Assembly: GCA_910587505.1 (NCBI GenBank)
Contig: CAJULD010000008.1
Location: forward strand, 24,824 to 88,823
DNA from: an uncultured Oscillospiraceae bacterium
GTDB lineage: Bacteria > Bacillota > Clostridia > Oscillospirales > Oscillospiraceae
DNA length: 64,000 nucleotides
Reading direction: 5' to 3'
Below, piece by piece: positions 7,460 through 16,280 of the stretch (position 1 is the stretch's first letter; each line of letters opens with the position of its first letter). The position numbers were made by a program, and so were the translations under genes. The notes under the pieces were generated by a model. The model was given only the letters and a program-made list of their open reading frames with translations, ran no database searches and had not been told where the DNA came from.

Positions 7460-8788
7460 TCAATCCTCCTTATCGCCCTTCTGGCGTATGGTCATTCTGA
7501 TGGGCGTCCCCTCCAGCCCGAATACATTCCGTATTTGATTCTCCAAATATCGCTGATAGGAGAAGTGGAACAGCCGCGCGTCGTTGCAGAAGCAGATAAA
7601 GTGGGGCGGCCTGATCCCCGCCTGGGTCATATAGTAGATCTTCAGCCGCCTGCCCTTGTCCGTGGGCGGCTGTACCCTGGTCTGGGCGTCCGCCAGCACG
7701 GAGTTAAGCATCCCGGTGGTGATCCGCGTAGCCGCCTGGTTGTTCACGTACTGGATGAGCTCAAACAGCCGCTCTACCCGCTGTCCGGTCATGGCGGAGA
7801 TGAACAGGATGGGCGCGTAGGTCATATATCCCAGATCCCGCCGGATATCCTGGCGCATTTTATCCATGGTCTTGCCGTCTTTTTCGATGAGGTCCCACTT
7901 GTTCACCACGATGATGCTGGCCTTGCCCGCCTCGTGGGCCATGCCGGCTACCTTGGTATCCTGCTCCGTGACCCCCTCCTGGGCGTCGATGAGAATGAGA
8001 CACACGTCCGCCCGCTCAATGGCCATCTGGGCGCGAAGCACGCTGTAGCGCTCAATGCTCTCATCCACTCTGGACTTCTTCCGCATTCCGGCGGTGTCGA
8101 TGAAGACGTACTTCCCCGTCTCATTTTCAAAACTGCTGTCAATGGCATCCCGTGTGGTCCCCGCCACGTCGCTGACGATGGTCCGCTGCTGGCCCAGAAT
8201 CCTGTTGGTCAGGGAGGACTTCCCCACATTGGGCTTGCCGATGATGGCCACCTGAATCCGGTCGTCGTCCTCCTCGTCGTCTCCCTCGGGAGGGAAATAC
8301 TTCACACACTCGTCCAGCAGGTCTCCCGTCCCGTGGCCGTGGACGGCGGACAGGGCAATCGGGTCCCCCAGGCCCAGATTGTAGAACTCATAGAAATCCG
8401 GGTTCACCGTCCCGGTGGAGTCCATCTTGTTTACCGCCAGGACGATGGGCTTGCCGCTTTTTTGCAGCATGCCCGCCACCTCCTGGTCGGAGGCGGTGAG
8501 CCCGGTTCTGATGTCGGTGAGGAATACGATCACGTCCGCATGGCCGATGGCGATTTCCGCCTGCTCCCGCATGAAGGTCAGAATTTCGCTGTCGGTTCGG
8601 GGCTCAATACCTCCGGTATCGATGAGGGTGAATTTCCTGCCGTTCCAGTCGGATTCCCCATAGATCCGGTCTCTTGTTACGCCGGGGGTGTCCTCGACGA
8701 TGGAGATTCTTTGGCCGGTCAGCTTATTAAAGAGGGCGGACTTGCCCACGTTGGGTCTGCCGACGATGGCAACAATTGGCTTTGGCAT
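7460..8788 (-). CDS. der: Ribosome biogenesis GTPase Der (EngA)
   Basis: Tandem-GTPase needed for 50S subunit maturation. The 442 residues contain two G domains with P-loops GRPNVGKS (near residue 8) and GKPNVGKS (near 182), DTPG and DTAG switch motifs, NKMD and NKWD specificity motifs, and a C-terminal KH-like domain. Length and start (MPKPIVAIVGRPN) are standard. plsY follows within ten bases, so co-transcription is likely. Confidence 0.97.
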   Translation of the reverse strand: MPKPIVAIVGRPNVGKSALFNKLTGQRISIVEDTPGVTRDRIYGESDWNGRKFTLIDTGGIEPRTDSEILTFMREQAEIAIGHADVIVFLTDIRTGLTASDQEVAGMLQKSGKPIVLAVNKMDSTGTVNPDFYEFYNLGLGDPIALSAVHGHGTGDLLDECVKYFPPEGDDEEDDDRIQVAIIGKPNVGKSSLTNRILGQQRTIVSDVAGTTRDAIDSSFENETGKYVFIDTAGMRKKSRVDESIERYSVLRAQMAIERADVCLILIDAQEGVTEQDTKVAGMAHEAGKASIIVVNKWDLIEKDGKTMDKMRQDIRRDLGYMTYAPILFISAMTGQRVERLFELIQYVNNQAATRITTGMLNSVLADAQTRVQPPTDKGRRLKIYYMTQAGIRPPHFICFCNDARLFHFSYQRYLENQIRNVFGLEGTPIRMTIRQKGDKED

Positions 8789-8875
8789 GGTTATAGCTCC
8801 TTCTCCGCACCCTTCGGGTGCCAGGGAAATTTTTTCTTAATTCAAATTTTGCCCTGCCGGGCGGAGGACGGCAGA

Positions 8876-10174
8876 TCACTTCCGATCCAAAATGGCGTCC
8901 AGCAGATCGAACCCGTCCTGCTCCACCACGGTCACCGGCACCCCCAGCGCCCGCTCCACATCGGACACGTGCAGGTCGTCCAGAAACACGTCTCCCCCGT
9001 GGCGCAGCATGTTTACCGGAATCAGCAGCCGCCCGCCCAGGTCCCGGCCCTTCAGCCGGGCCACCAGGTCCCGGCCGGTAATCAGTCCCGCCACGTCGAT
9101 GGTGTGGCCGAAAAAGTCGTTGACAATGGCGATAACCTGACCGGTCACGCCGGTTTTCTCTCTGGCCCTGTCCGCCAGCTCCTGCAAAAACGGCTTTGCG
9201 CTGACCCCGGTGGCGATGGTGAACGGCGAAGCCTCCACAGGCCCGTCCTCCAGCCTCAGCCCCGCCTCGAACTCGGTAATGAGGCTGCGCAGCATCCCCA
9301 CGCCGTTTTCAATCTGGACGTAGTCCCCGTAGTAGTCCTCCTCCGGCAGGGGCAGCTCCGCCCGGATATAGAGCTCGTCGGAGCAGAAGAACATCCGGCT
9401 CCCATAGCGCGTCCGGCACGTCTCGCCGAAGGCGTTGACCTGCCCGATGATCTGCCGGGCAAGCGCCCGGTCCACGGGCCGCAGCTTTGACAGCCCTTCC
9501 CGGTATTTCGTCAGGCCCACCGGCACCACCGAACAGCTGGCAAAACCCCATTCGGCCATGTCTTCCATGGTCCGCTGGAGCTGCGCCCCGTCGTTATAGC
9601 CGGGACAGACAACGATCTGGCCGTTCATGATGATGCCCGCTTCTCCGAAGCGCTTCATGTGGCCGAGGCTTTCGCCCCCCGCCCTATTCCCCAGCAGGGC
9701 GGCGCGCAGCCGGGGGTCCGTGGCGTGGACGGAGACGTTGATGGGGCTGATGCGCAGATCGATGATCCGCTGCACCTCCCGTGGCGAGAGATTGGTCAGA
9801 GTGATATAGTTGCCCATGAGGAAGCTCAGCCGGGCATCGTCGTCCTTGAAATACAGCGTGTCCCGGCACCCCGGGGCCATCTGGTCCACGAAGCAGAACA
9901 GGCAGTGGTTGGAGCATGGGCGGGGCTCGTCCATGAGGTATGTCTCAAAGTTCAGTCCCAGCTCCTCCGCCTCCGGCTTTTTCACCCGCACCTGCCGCCG
10001 GGAGCCGTCCGGAGCCTCCAGCTCCAGCACCGGGTCCCGGTCGTAGCCGAAAAAGCGGTAATCCAGCACGTCCTCCACCGGATGAGCGTTGATGGCGAGC
10101 AGCCTGTCTCCCGTGCGGATTCCGGCCCGCTCCGCCGGGGAGCGATGGTCGATGGAAGTAATTGTGTTGCCCAT
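8876..10174 (-). CDS. DUF512 protein: PDZ-like and radical SAM
   Basis: Function unknown; a conserved Firmicute protein routinely next to der. The 432 residues run from a PDZ-like N-terminus (about 1-65, SPAERAGIRTGDRLLAIN) to a cysteine motif C87-x3-C91-x2-C94 typical of radical SAM enzymes, then the DUF512 C-terminal region. The C-x3-C-x2-C pattern supports a [4Fe-4S] cluster and SAM chemistry, but the substrate is unknown. The ATG follows GGAGG at five bases, and a good promoter lies at 10216-10244. It is separated from der by 87 bases. Confidence 0.9.
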   Translation of the reverse strand: MGNTITSIDHRSPAERAGIRTGDRLLAINAHPVEDVLDYRFFGYDRDPVLELEAPDGSRRQVRVKKPEAEELGLNFETYLMDEPRPCSNHCLFCFVDQMAPGCRDTLYFKDDDARLSFLMGNYITLTNLSPREVQRIIDLRISPINVSVHATDPRLRAALLGNRAGGESLGHMKRFGEAGIIMNGQIVVCPGYNDGAQLQRTMEDMAEWGFASCSVVPVGLTKYREGLSKLRPVDRALARQIIGQVNAFGETCRTRYGSRMFFCSDELYIRAELPLPEEDYYGDYVQIENGVGMLRSLITEFEAGLRLEDGPVEASPFTIATGVSAKPFLQELADRAREKTGVTGQVIAIVNDFFGHTIDVAGLITGRDLVARLKGRDLGGRLLIPVNMLRHGGDVFLDDLHVSDVERALGVPVTVVEQDGFDLLDAILDRK

Positions 10175-10215
10175 AGCGCCTCCTGTTGTTCGTCAACTGG
10201 CTGTCTCTACGTTTG

Positions 10216-10244
10216 AGTATACTGTAAATTGTTCCCCATTTCAA
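10216..10244 (-). promoter_or_regulatory. Sigma-A promoter for DUF512-der-plsY
   Basis: On the minus strand, TTGAAA is separated by 17 bases from TATACT, about 45 bases before the DUF512 start. Confidence 0.65.
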
Positions 10245-10294
10245 TATCTAATTCCACATATTCGCGGGAGACCTCTTTTTTGCGGCAGGACGGC

Positions 10295-10323
10295 TTGACA
10301 CAGGGCGGGATCTCTGATAAAGT
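10295..10323 (+). promoter_or_regulatory. Promoter ahead of a short leader
   Basis: TTGACA is followed after 17 bases by TAAAGT. Transcription would start near 10330, only a few bases before the terminator at 10336-10371. Confidence 0.55.
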
Positions 10324-10335
10324 AAAAGCGTTGGC

Positions 10336-10371
10336 AGGCGTACCTCCGGGAGGTGCGCCTTTTTCTTTTTC
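10336..10371 (+). terminator. Intrinsic terminator in the acetyltransferase leader
   Basis: AGGCGTACCT pairs with AGGTGCGCCT (one U-G pair) around a five-base loop, followed by TTTTTCTTTTT. It points along the plus strand, yet no plus-strand gene lies upstream, so it acts on the leader transcript of the gene at 10417. A second small hairpin (CAGACGGGGCGTCTG) follows. Confidence 0.75.
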
Positions 10372-10416
10372 CCCGCAGACGGGGCGTCTGCCGCGAGAGG
10401 AGGCATATACTTTATT

Positions 10417-10908
10417 ATGATGAATATCCATTCCGTTCCCGTTACCCCGGACATCCGGGACCAGGTCCTGGACCTGCAGCTCCTGCCGGAGCAGCGGGGC
10501 TACATCGAGCCTGTAGAGCAGTGCCTGGAGGAGGCGGGACAACTTCAGAACTGGCGTCCGGTCGGACTGTACGACGGCGGGACGCTGATCGGCTTCGCCA
10601 TGTACGGCTGGTTCTTCCGGGAATACTTTCCCACAGGGAGGCTATGGCTGGACCGGTTTTTGATCGATCGCCGCTATCAGGGGCGGGGCTATGGCCGGGC
10701 CGCCCTGCGGCACATGCTGGACCGGCTGGCGCTGGAGCATCCGAAAAAGGATGTATATCTGAGCGTGATCCCGGGCAACGGCGGGGCTGTCCGGCTGTAT
10801 CAGGGGGCCGGGTTCCGCTTCACCGGAGAAAAGGACGTCCACGGCGAGGACGTAATGCGGCTGGTCCGCTCCGAAAGAAATTCCGGAAAAACCCATGGTC
10901 CCCCTTGA
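10417..10908 (+). CDS. GNAT-family N-acetyltransferase (spermidine/polyamine-acetyltransferase-like)
   Basis: Transfers an acetyl group from acetyl-CoA to an unknown amine. The 163 residues have the acetyl-CoA loop RRYQGRGYGRAALRHML and the later VRLYQGAGF motif. The overall pattern (aromatic WFFREYFP, then LDRFLID) resembles the BltD/PaiA spermidine acetyltransferases, which is a suggestion only. RBS GAGAGGAGG lies upstream of ATGATG; the second ATG is equally possible. The leader contains a terminator, so expression may be attenuated. Its stop overlaps the -35 of the next promoter. Confidence 0.85.
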   Translation: MMNIHSVPVTPDIRDQVLDLQLLPEQRGYIEPVEQCLEEAGQLQNWRPVGLYDGGTLIGFAMYGWFFREYFPTGRLWLDRFLIDRRYQGRGYGRAALRHMLDRLALEHPKKDVYLSVIPGNGGAVRLYQGAGFRFTGEKDVHGEDVMRLVRSERNSGKTHGPP

Positions 10909-10933
10909 ACCGCAGGAGAATTTTTGGTACAAT
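10905..10933 (+). promoter_or_regulatory. Sigma-A promoter of the phosphoglucomutase gene
   Basis: TTGAAC, 17 bases, TACAAT. The -35 overlaps the TGA of the acetyltransferase gene. The start codon follows about 48 bases downstream with AGAAGGAGG. Confidence 0.65.
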
Positions 10934-10980
10934 GACAGACAACGTTATATCCCAAAAAAGAGAAGGAGGAAACGATCCCA

Positions 10981-12708
10981 ATGGACTATTTGAAGGAGTA
11001 TCAGAAATGGCTGAACAGCGAGGTGCTGACCGCCGAAGAGCACGCTGAGCTGGAGGCAATCAGGGACGATCCCAGGGAGATCGAAAGCCGGTTCTACGGT
11101 CCCCTGGAATTCGGCACCGCCGGACTGCGGGGCACCATGGCCATGGGCCTGCACCACATGAATCTCTATGTGGTCCGCCACGCCACCCAGGGCTTCGCCA
11201 ACGTCATCTGTGCCGAGGGAGAGAAAGCCAAAGAGCGCGGCGTGGCCATCTGTATGGACTGCCGCAACCACGGCATGGAGTTTGCCAGAGCCGCTGCCGA
11301 GGTCTGCGCCGCCGCCGGGATCAGAGTACGCATCTTCGATGCCCTGCGCCCCACCCCGGAGCTGAGTTTCGCCGTGCGCTTCTACGGCTGTCAGGCGGGC
11401 ATCAACGTTACCGCCAGCCATAACCCCAGGGAGTACAACGGCTACAAGGTCTACTGGGAGGACGGCGCCCAGCTGCCCCCCCAGCACGCCGAGGCTATTG
11501 CCAGAGAGCTGGAGAAGATTGACATCTTCACCGGCGTGAAAACCATGCCCTATGACGAGGCCGTGAAGGCCGGGCTCATCACCGTCATGGGGGAGGAGAC
11601 CGACGAGGCCTTCCTGAAGGAGGTCATGGCCATGACCGTGGATGCCAACGCCATCCCCGCCGTGGCGGACAGCTTCAAGCTGGTTTACACACCCTTCCAC
11701 GGCTGCGGCCACAGGCTGGTCCCCGAGGCCCTCAGGCGGGCCGGTGTGAAGCACCTGCTCTGCGAGCCGAAGCAGATGGTCATCGACGGGGATTTCCCCA
11801 CCGTCAAGTCCCCCAACCCGGAGAATCCCGAGGGCTTCTATCTGGCCGTGGACCTGGCCAGGGCCAACGACGTGGACTTCATTCTGGGCACCGATCCGGA
11901 CAGCGACCGGGTGGGTATCATGGTCCGGGACAAGGACGGCGAGTACAGGGTCATGACCGGCAACCAGACCGGCGTGGTGCTGCTGGACTACCTGCTGGGG
12001 GCCATGAAGCGCACTGGCAAGCTGCCTGAGAACCCCGTCGCCCTGAAAACCATCGTCACCACCGAAATGGCCAGGGCCGTGGCCGAGAGCTGCGGGGCCG
12101 CCTGCTTCGACACTTTCACCGGCTTCAAGTTCATCGCCGAAAAGAAGAACGCCCTGGAAAGCAGCGGCGAGGGCAGGGTGGTGTTCTCCTACGAGGAGAG
12201 CTACGGCTACATGCTGGGCGATTTCGTCCGGGATAAGGACGCCGTCACGGCCTCGCTGCTCCTCACCGAAATGGCCGCCTATTATTACGCCAGGGGCATG
12301 ACGGTTCTGGATGCCTACCAAGCCCTCTGCGAGAAGCACGGCTTCTACGGCGAGAAAACCCACAACCTGGTGATGCCCGGCCTGGACGGTCTGGCGGACA
12401 TGGCGAAGCTGATGAAGGACCTGCGGGAGAATCCCCCCGCCGGGATTTCCGGCGTGAAGGTGGTCCAGTTCAAGGACTATGCCGACGGCAGCGTCGTCAA
12501 CTGCGCCGATGGAACCAGAACCACGATGGAGCTCTCCGGCTCCAATGTCCTGCGCTTCGAGCTGGCGGACGGCACCTCCATCATCGTCCGGCCCTCCGGC
12601 ACCGAGCCCAAGATCAAGGTCTATATTCTGACCAGGGGCGCGGACGCATCGGAGCGGGACGCCAATGTGAAGAAGTACGGCGAATGGGTGGATACCCTGA
12701 AGAAATAA
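10981..12708 (+). CDS. Alpha-phosphoglucomutase/phosphomannomutase family
   Basis: Interconverts glucose 1-phosphate and glucose 6-phosphate (or the mannose equivalents), feeding cell-wall and glycogen sugar nucleotides. The 575-residue length is that of the Bacillus PgcA type. Visible motifs are the phosphoserine loop TASHNP (Ser146), the metal site DPDSDR (near 312), a sugar-binding EESYG segment and the C-terminal phosphate-binding RPSGTEPK. Its own promoter precedes it and a purine-rich RBS decides the ATG. Specificity for glucose versus mannose cannot be fixed by eye. Confidence 0.93.
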   Translation: MDYLKEYQKWLNSEVLTAEEHAELEAIRDDPREIESRFYGPLEFGTAGLRGTMAMGLHHMNLYVVRHATQGFANVICAEGEKAKERGVAICMDCRNHGMEFARAAAEVCAAAGIRVRIFDALRPTPELSFAVRFYGCQAGINVTASHNPREYNGYKVYWEDGAQLPPQHAEAIARELEKIDIFTGVKTMPYDEAVKAGLITVMGEETDEAFLKEVMAMTVDANAIPAVADSFKLVYTPFHGCGHRLVPEALRRAGVKHLLCEPKQMVIDGDFPTVKSPNPENPEGFYLAVDLARANDVDFILGTDPDSDRVGIMVRDKDGEYRVMTGNQTGVVLLDYLLGAMKRTGKLPENPVALKTIVTTEMARAVAESCGAACFDTFTGFKFIAEKKNALESSGEGRVVFSYEESYGYMLGDFVRDKDAVTASLLLTEMAAYYYARGMTVLDAYQALCEKHGFYGEKTHNLVMPGLDGLADMAKLMKDLRENPPAGISGVKVVQFKDYADGSVVNCADGTRTTMELSGSNVLRFELADGTSIIVRPSGTEPKIKVYILTRGADASERDANVKKYGEWVDTLKK

Positions 12709-12775
12709 ATACAGTCTCTAACCCCGGACGCCTCTGCTCCGGCGGGCCGGAGCGGCAGGAAAGGAAACGACAACT

Positions 12776-13969
12776 ATGAAATTTTCCAGCAAAGTGAAGA
12801 AATGCGGTCTCTCTCCCATGCGCAAATTCCACCCCTACGCGGTGGCGGCCAGGGAGGCGGGGAAAAGGATCTATCACCTGAACATCGGCCAGCCGGATAT
12901 TGAAACGCCGCCCCAGTACTTTGAGGCCGTGCGGAATTTCCGGTTGCCGGTGCTGGCCTATGCCGAGTCTCCTGGAATGCCGGTGCTCATTGACGCCATT
13001 CTTGAATATTATGGAAAGCACGGGATGCGCTTCACCAGGGACCAGATCCTCATTACCACCGGCGGCAGCGAGGCGCTCCAGATCGTCTTCAACTGCATTC
13101 TGGACGACGGGGACGAGATCATCATTCCGGAGCCCTTCTATCCCAACTACAACACCATGGTCAACACCTGCGGCGCGGTCATCCGCCCCATCCCCACCTC
13201 TCCGGAGGACGGCTATTTCTACGCCGACCGGGCCAGGATCGAATCCGCCATCAACGGGCGCACCCGCGCCATCATGTGCACCAATCCCGGCAACCCCACC
13301 GGCAACGTCCTTACGCCGGAGGAAATGCGCATGATCGTGGACATCGCCAGGGAGCACGACCTGTTCCTTATCGGGGACGAGGCTTACCGGGAGTTCGTCT
13401 ATGAGGAGAACGAGCCCCTGCACTCCATGGGTGAATTTGAGGACGCGGCGGAGAACGTGGTCATCATTGACACCGTTTCCAAACGCTTTTCCGCCTGCGG
13501 CGCGCGCATCGGATGCATCATCAGCCGGAACACCGAGCTCATCGGCGAGGCTCTCAAATACTGTCAGGCCCGTCTGGCGGTGGCCACGCTGGACCAGGTG
13601 GCCTCTGCCGCTCTGTACAGCGTGGGACCGGAATACTTTGCCGCCGTCAGGGAGGAGTACCGCCGCCGCCGGGATACCGTGGTGTCCAGGCTGAAGGAGA
13701 TTCCCGGCGTCGTCTGCGAATGTCCCAGAGGGGCCTTTTACCTGATGGCCGCCCTGCCGGTGGACAACGCCGACAACTTCCAGAAGTGGCTGCTGACGGA
13801 CTTTGACGACGGCGGGGATACGGTAATGTTTGCCCCCGGCGGGCCCTTCTATGCCACTCCTGGCAAGGGCGTCAACGAGATTCGGATTGCCTATGTACTC
13901 AGGCAGAAGGACCTGGAGCGGGCCATGGACCTGCTGGCAAAGGGCATCGAGGCGTACAACAGGCTCTAA
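12776..13969 (+). CDS. Pyridoxal-phosphate aminotransferase, aspartate aminotransferase class I fold
   Basis: Predicted amino-acid transaminase of 397 residues. The PLP lysine is Lys236 in VSKRFSACG, with the supporting Asp201 in GDEAY and Asn174-type segment NPGNPTG. The class I/II fold is complete. Close relatives are annotated aspartate or aromatic aminotransferases; the substrate is not certain. RBS GGAAAGGAAA precedes the ATG, and a strong terminator follows. It lies 67 bases after the phosphoglucomutase gene, so read-through from that promoter is plausible. Confidence 0.9.
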   Translation: MKFSSKVKKCGLSPMRKFHPYAVAAREAGKRIYHLNIGQPDIETPPQYFEAVRNFRLPVLAYAESPGMPVLIDAILEYYGKHGMRFTRDQILITTGGSEALQIVFNCILDDGDEIIIPEPFYPNYNTMVNTCGAVIRPIPTSPEDGYFYADRARIESAINGRTRAIMCTNPGNPTGNVLTPEEMRMIVDIAREHDLFLIGDEAYREFVYEENEPLHSMGEFEDAAENVVIIDTVSKRFSACGARIGCIISRNTELIGEALKYCQARLAVATLDQVASAALYSVGPEYFAAVREEYRRRRDTVVSRLKEIPGVVCECPRGAFYLMAALPVDNADNFQKWLLTDFDDGGDTVMFAPGGPFYATPGKGVNEIRIAYVLRQKDLERAMDLLAKGIEAYNRL

Positions 13970-13973
13970 GAGA

Positions 13974-14018
13974 AAAGGCATGGAGAGTTGCGCGAAGAGC
14001 AATTCTCTATGCCTTTTT
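13974..14018 (+). terminator. Intrinsic terminator after the aminotransferase gene
   Basis: An 18-base arm (AAAGGCATGGAGAGTTGC) pairs with GCAATTCTCTATGCCTTT around a short loop and runs into TTTTT. Confidence 0.85.
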
Positions 14019-14060
14019 GGAGGGAGACCGCAAAATTTTCCGGAAAACGTCAACCTTTGA

Positions 14061-14089
14061 TTGATTCTTCCTTCCTTTTGTGGTATAAT
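14061..14089 (+). promoter_or_regulatory. Sigma-A promoter of the PAS/GGDEF pair
   Basis: TTGATT, 17 bases, TATAAT. A leader of about 200 bases follows before the start codon. I compared it with c-di-GMP riboswitch signatures and saw no match. Confidence 0.7.
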
Positions 14090-14293
14090 CGCCTAGCTGT
14101 ACCTTCAATTGACAGGGGGAACACGCCTGCCAGCGGCCCGGACGGGCGCTGGACTCCGTTCCCGGATCCGGCGGGCGCCCGCCCGCATCCTGCGGCCTTG
14201 CCGGCCTCCGTCTTTGCCCTTGTCAATCAAAGATGCGCAGATGGAACCAGAAGCGGGGAAACGGATTCCCTGTGTCGCTTGGAGGAAATGACA

Positions 14294-16231
14294 ATGGAAA
14301 GCAGGGACTACGAACAGATCCTCAGCGCCATGCCGGAAACCGGTGTTTATGTCATCCGGGAGCAGGACCACGGGCTGCTCTATTTTAATAAACGGGTCCG
14401 TGAGGTTTCGCCGGAGGTGGAGCTGGGCATGGCCTGCCATGATGTATGGGCGGGGTCGTGCAGCTGCTGTCCGCTGCGGACCATCGGAAACGGGACGGAA
14501 AGCCGGGCCGTCAGCTATAACGATCCTTTTGGCGGCGTGGTGGACATCACCGCTACCCGCACCAGGTGGAAGGGCGAGATTCCGGCCTTTGTGGTGACCG
14601 TGGCGCCCCGGACAGATACCGCCGGGTATGCCTACCGGAAAATTCTGCACGCGGATCTGACGCTGGACCGCTGCGACATATTGAAATCGGACCCCGAGGG
14701 GTGGCAGCCCGGCGAGGGATCCCTGTCCCGGCAAATGGAGGAATTTGCCACCGGCGGCGCCATTCATCCGGATGACGCGGAACGGGTGGCCGCTTTTACC
14801 CGGCTCGAGCATATGCGCGCCGGCCCCGCCGCCGGACAGACCGCTCAGACTCTGATCTACCGCCGCCGGACGGGGGACTCGTACCGCTGGAACCTGATGG
14901 AAATCATCCCGGAGCAGACCTGGGAGGGCGAGGTGCGCTCCGCCATCATCTGCGTCAAGGACGTTCACGACGTGCTGCGGGAGGGACTGGAACGGGAGGG
15001 GCTTACCGCCCGTGTACAGGAGCTGATCCGCAGTCTGGGCGAGCGGAACCTCAACATCTATACCATTAATCTTGACACCGGCGAGGCCAATCCCATCCGC
15101 GTGGACGGACAGATGCAGGACAGCCTGACTGCCCGGCCCTGGGAGGCCCTGGCCGAAGAACACATCGCCGCGCGGCTCCACGATGATTACCGGCAGGAGT
15201 TTACCCGCCGGTTCTCTCTGGAGGGCCTGCGGCAGGCGAAGGCGGAGGAGAAGCCGAAATCCGGGATGCTCTGCCAGTGGCGCAGCGGAGAGACATACCG
15301 GTATATATCCGTGACCGCCTATTTCAACCGGGAGCTGAAGGGGGACAGCTATACGGTCCTGGCCCTTCAGGATGTGGATGGCCGAATGCGCCGGGAGCTG
15401 GCCCTCACCAGGAGGGACATGCAAATGGCGGCCATCCTGAAATGCCGGTATCAGATGATGAACACGGTGTATCTGGACAGCGGTCTGTGTGAGCGTATGG
15501 ACCTCAAACGCGCCGCCGGACCGGAAAACACCCTGACCGGGGACTATGACCAGTACATCCGGACGGCTCTGGAGCGCTTTGTCCACCCCGACGACGCGGA
15601 GCGCTTCTGGTCCATGCTGTCCCTGGAACATCTGCGGAAAACGGCGGAGAGCGTGGCGGACTATGACGAGGAGGTCTGCCTGTACCGCCTGCGGGGGGAG
15701 CAGGTGCGCTGGATCGAGCTGCACATTCTCTACAGCCGTCAGGCGGAGCAGGTGATGGTCAATATTCTGGGACAGGATGTCACCAAAGAGAAAACGCAGG
15801 AGGAGAGCCAGCGCAGAGCCCTGGAGGATCAGTCCTATATGATTACCAGCCTGAGCCGTCTGTTCTTTTCCACCTACTACATCGACCTGGAGCACGATAC
15901 CTTCCGGGCGGTGACCCAGCAGCGGCGGATCGGCGCCGTGCTGGGAGATGCGGTGAACTGTACCGCCGCGCTGCAGCTCTATGCCAACAACTTCATCCAT
16001 CCCGACGACAGGGCCCGGTACCTGGAGACCATGAGCGTCCAGAACCTGCGGCAGACGCTGCGGTGGTGGCAGCCCTATGTGGAGGTGGAGTATCACAAGC
16101 TGCCGGAAGAGGGCGGCGGGCTGGTCCGGGCCACCGCCGTGCTGGCCCAGACCGGGACGGACGATTTGCCCAAAACCGTTGTATACGTGGCCAGAAATAT
16201 TGCCGGCGATTCCCAGAACGGGGCGGAGTGA
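14294..16231 (+). CDS. Multi-PAS sensory protein without output domain
   Basis: A 645-residue soluble protein built from an N-terminal PAS-like domain (about 1-125) with a Cys48/Cys56/Cys59-Pro motif, then four PAS-type repeats, each carrying an HPDD or equivalent turn followed by a LEHLR/VQNLR-like helix (near 165, 305, 430 and 575). There is no histidine kinase, GGDEF, EAL or methyl-accepting region; it ends right after the last repeat. It aligns from its first residue with the sensory half of the hybrid kinase at 60616-63846, so it is a paralogue lacking the catalytic half. ATG 14294 is eight bases after GGAGG; an ATG at 14288 is too close. A REC-GGDEF gene follows 49 bases on. Confidence 0.85.
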   Translation: MESRDYEQILSAMPETGVYVIREQDHGLLYFNKRVREVSPEVELGMACHDVWAGSCSCCPLRTIGNGTESRAVSYNDPFGGVVDITATRTRWKGEIPAFVVTVAPRTDTAGYAYRKILHADLTLDRCDILKSDPEGWQPGEGSLSRQMEEFATGGAIHPDDAERVAAFTRLEHMRAGPAAGQTAQTLIYRRRTGDSYRWNLMEIIPEQTWEGEVRSAIICVKDVHDVLREGLEREGLTARVQELIRSLGERNLNIYTINLDTGEANPIRVDGQMQDSLTARPWEALAEEHIAARLHDDYRQEFTRRFSLEGLRQAKAEEKPKSGMLCQWRSGETYRYISVTAYFNRELKGDSYTVLALQDVDGRMRRELALTRRDMQMAAILKCRYQMMNTVYLDSGLCERMDLKRAAGPENTLTGDYDQYIRTALERFVHPDDAERFWSMLSLEHLRKTAESVADYDEEVCLYRLRGEQVRWIELHILYSRQAEQVMVNILGQDVTKEKTQEESQRRALEDQSYMITSLSRLFFSTYYIDLEHDTFRAVTQQRRIGAVLGDAVNCTAALQLYANNFIHPDDRARYLETMSVQNLRQTLRWWQPYVEVEYHKLPEEGGGLVRATAVLAQTGTDDLPKTVVYVARNIAGDSQNGAE

Positions 16232-16280
16232 AGATCACCCGGCGGCCGGACGATACGCATGAAAGGATGAAAGAGATACC

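Noticed and set aside
14090..14293. Possible c-di-GMP riboswitch in the leader of the PAS/GGDEF pair
   Set aside because: The functional context is attractive, but the conserved GEMM core elements are not present in the leader.
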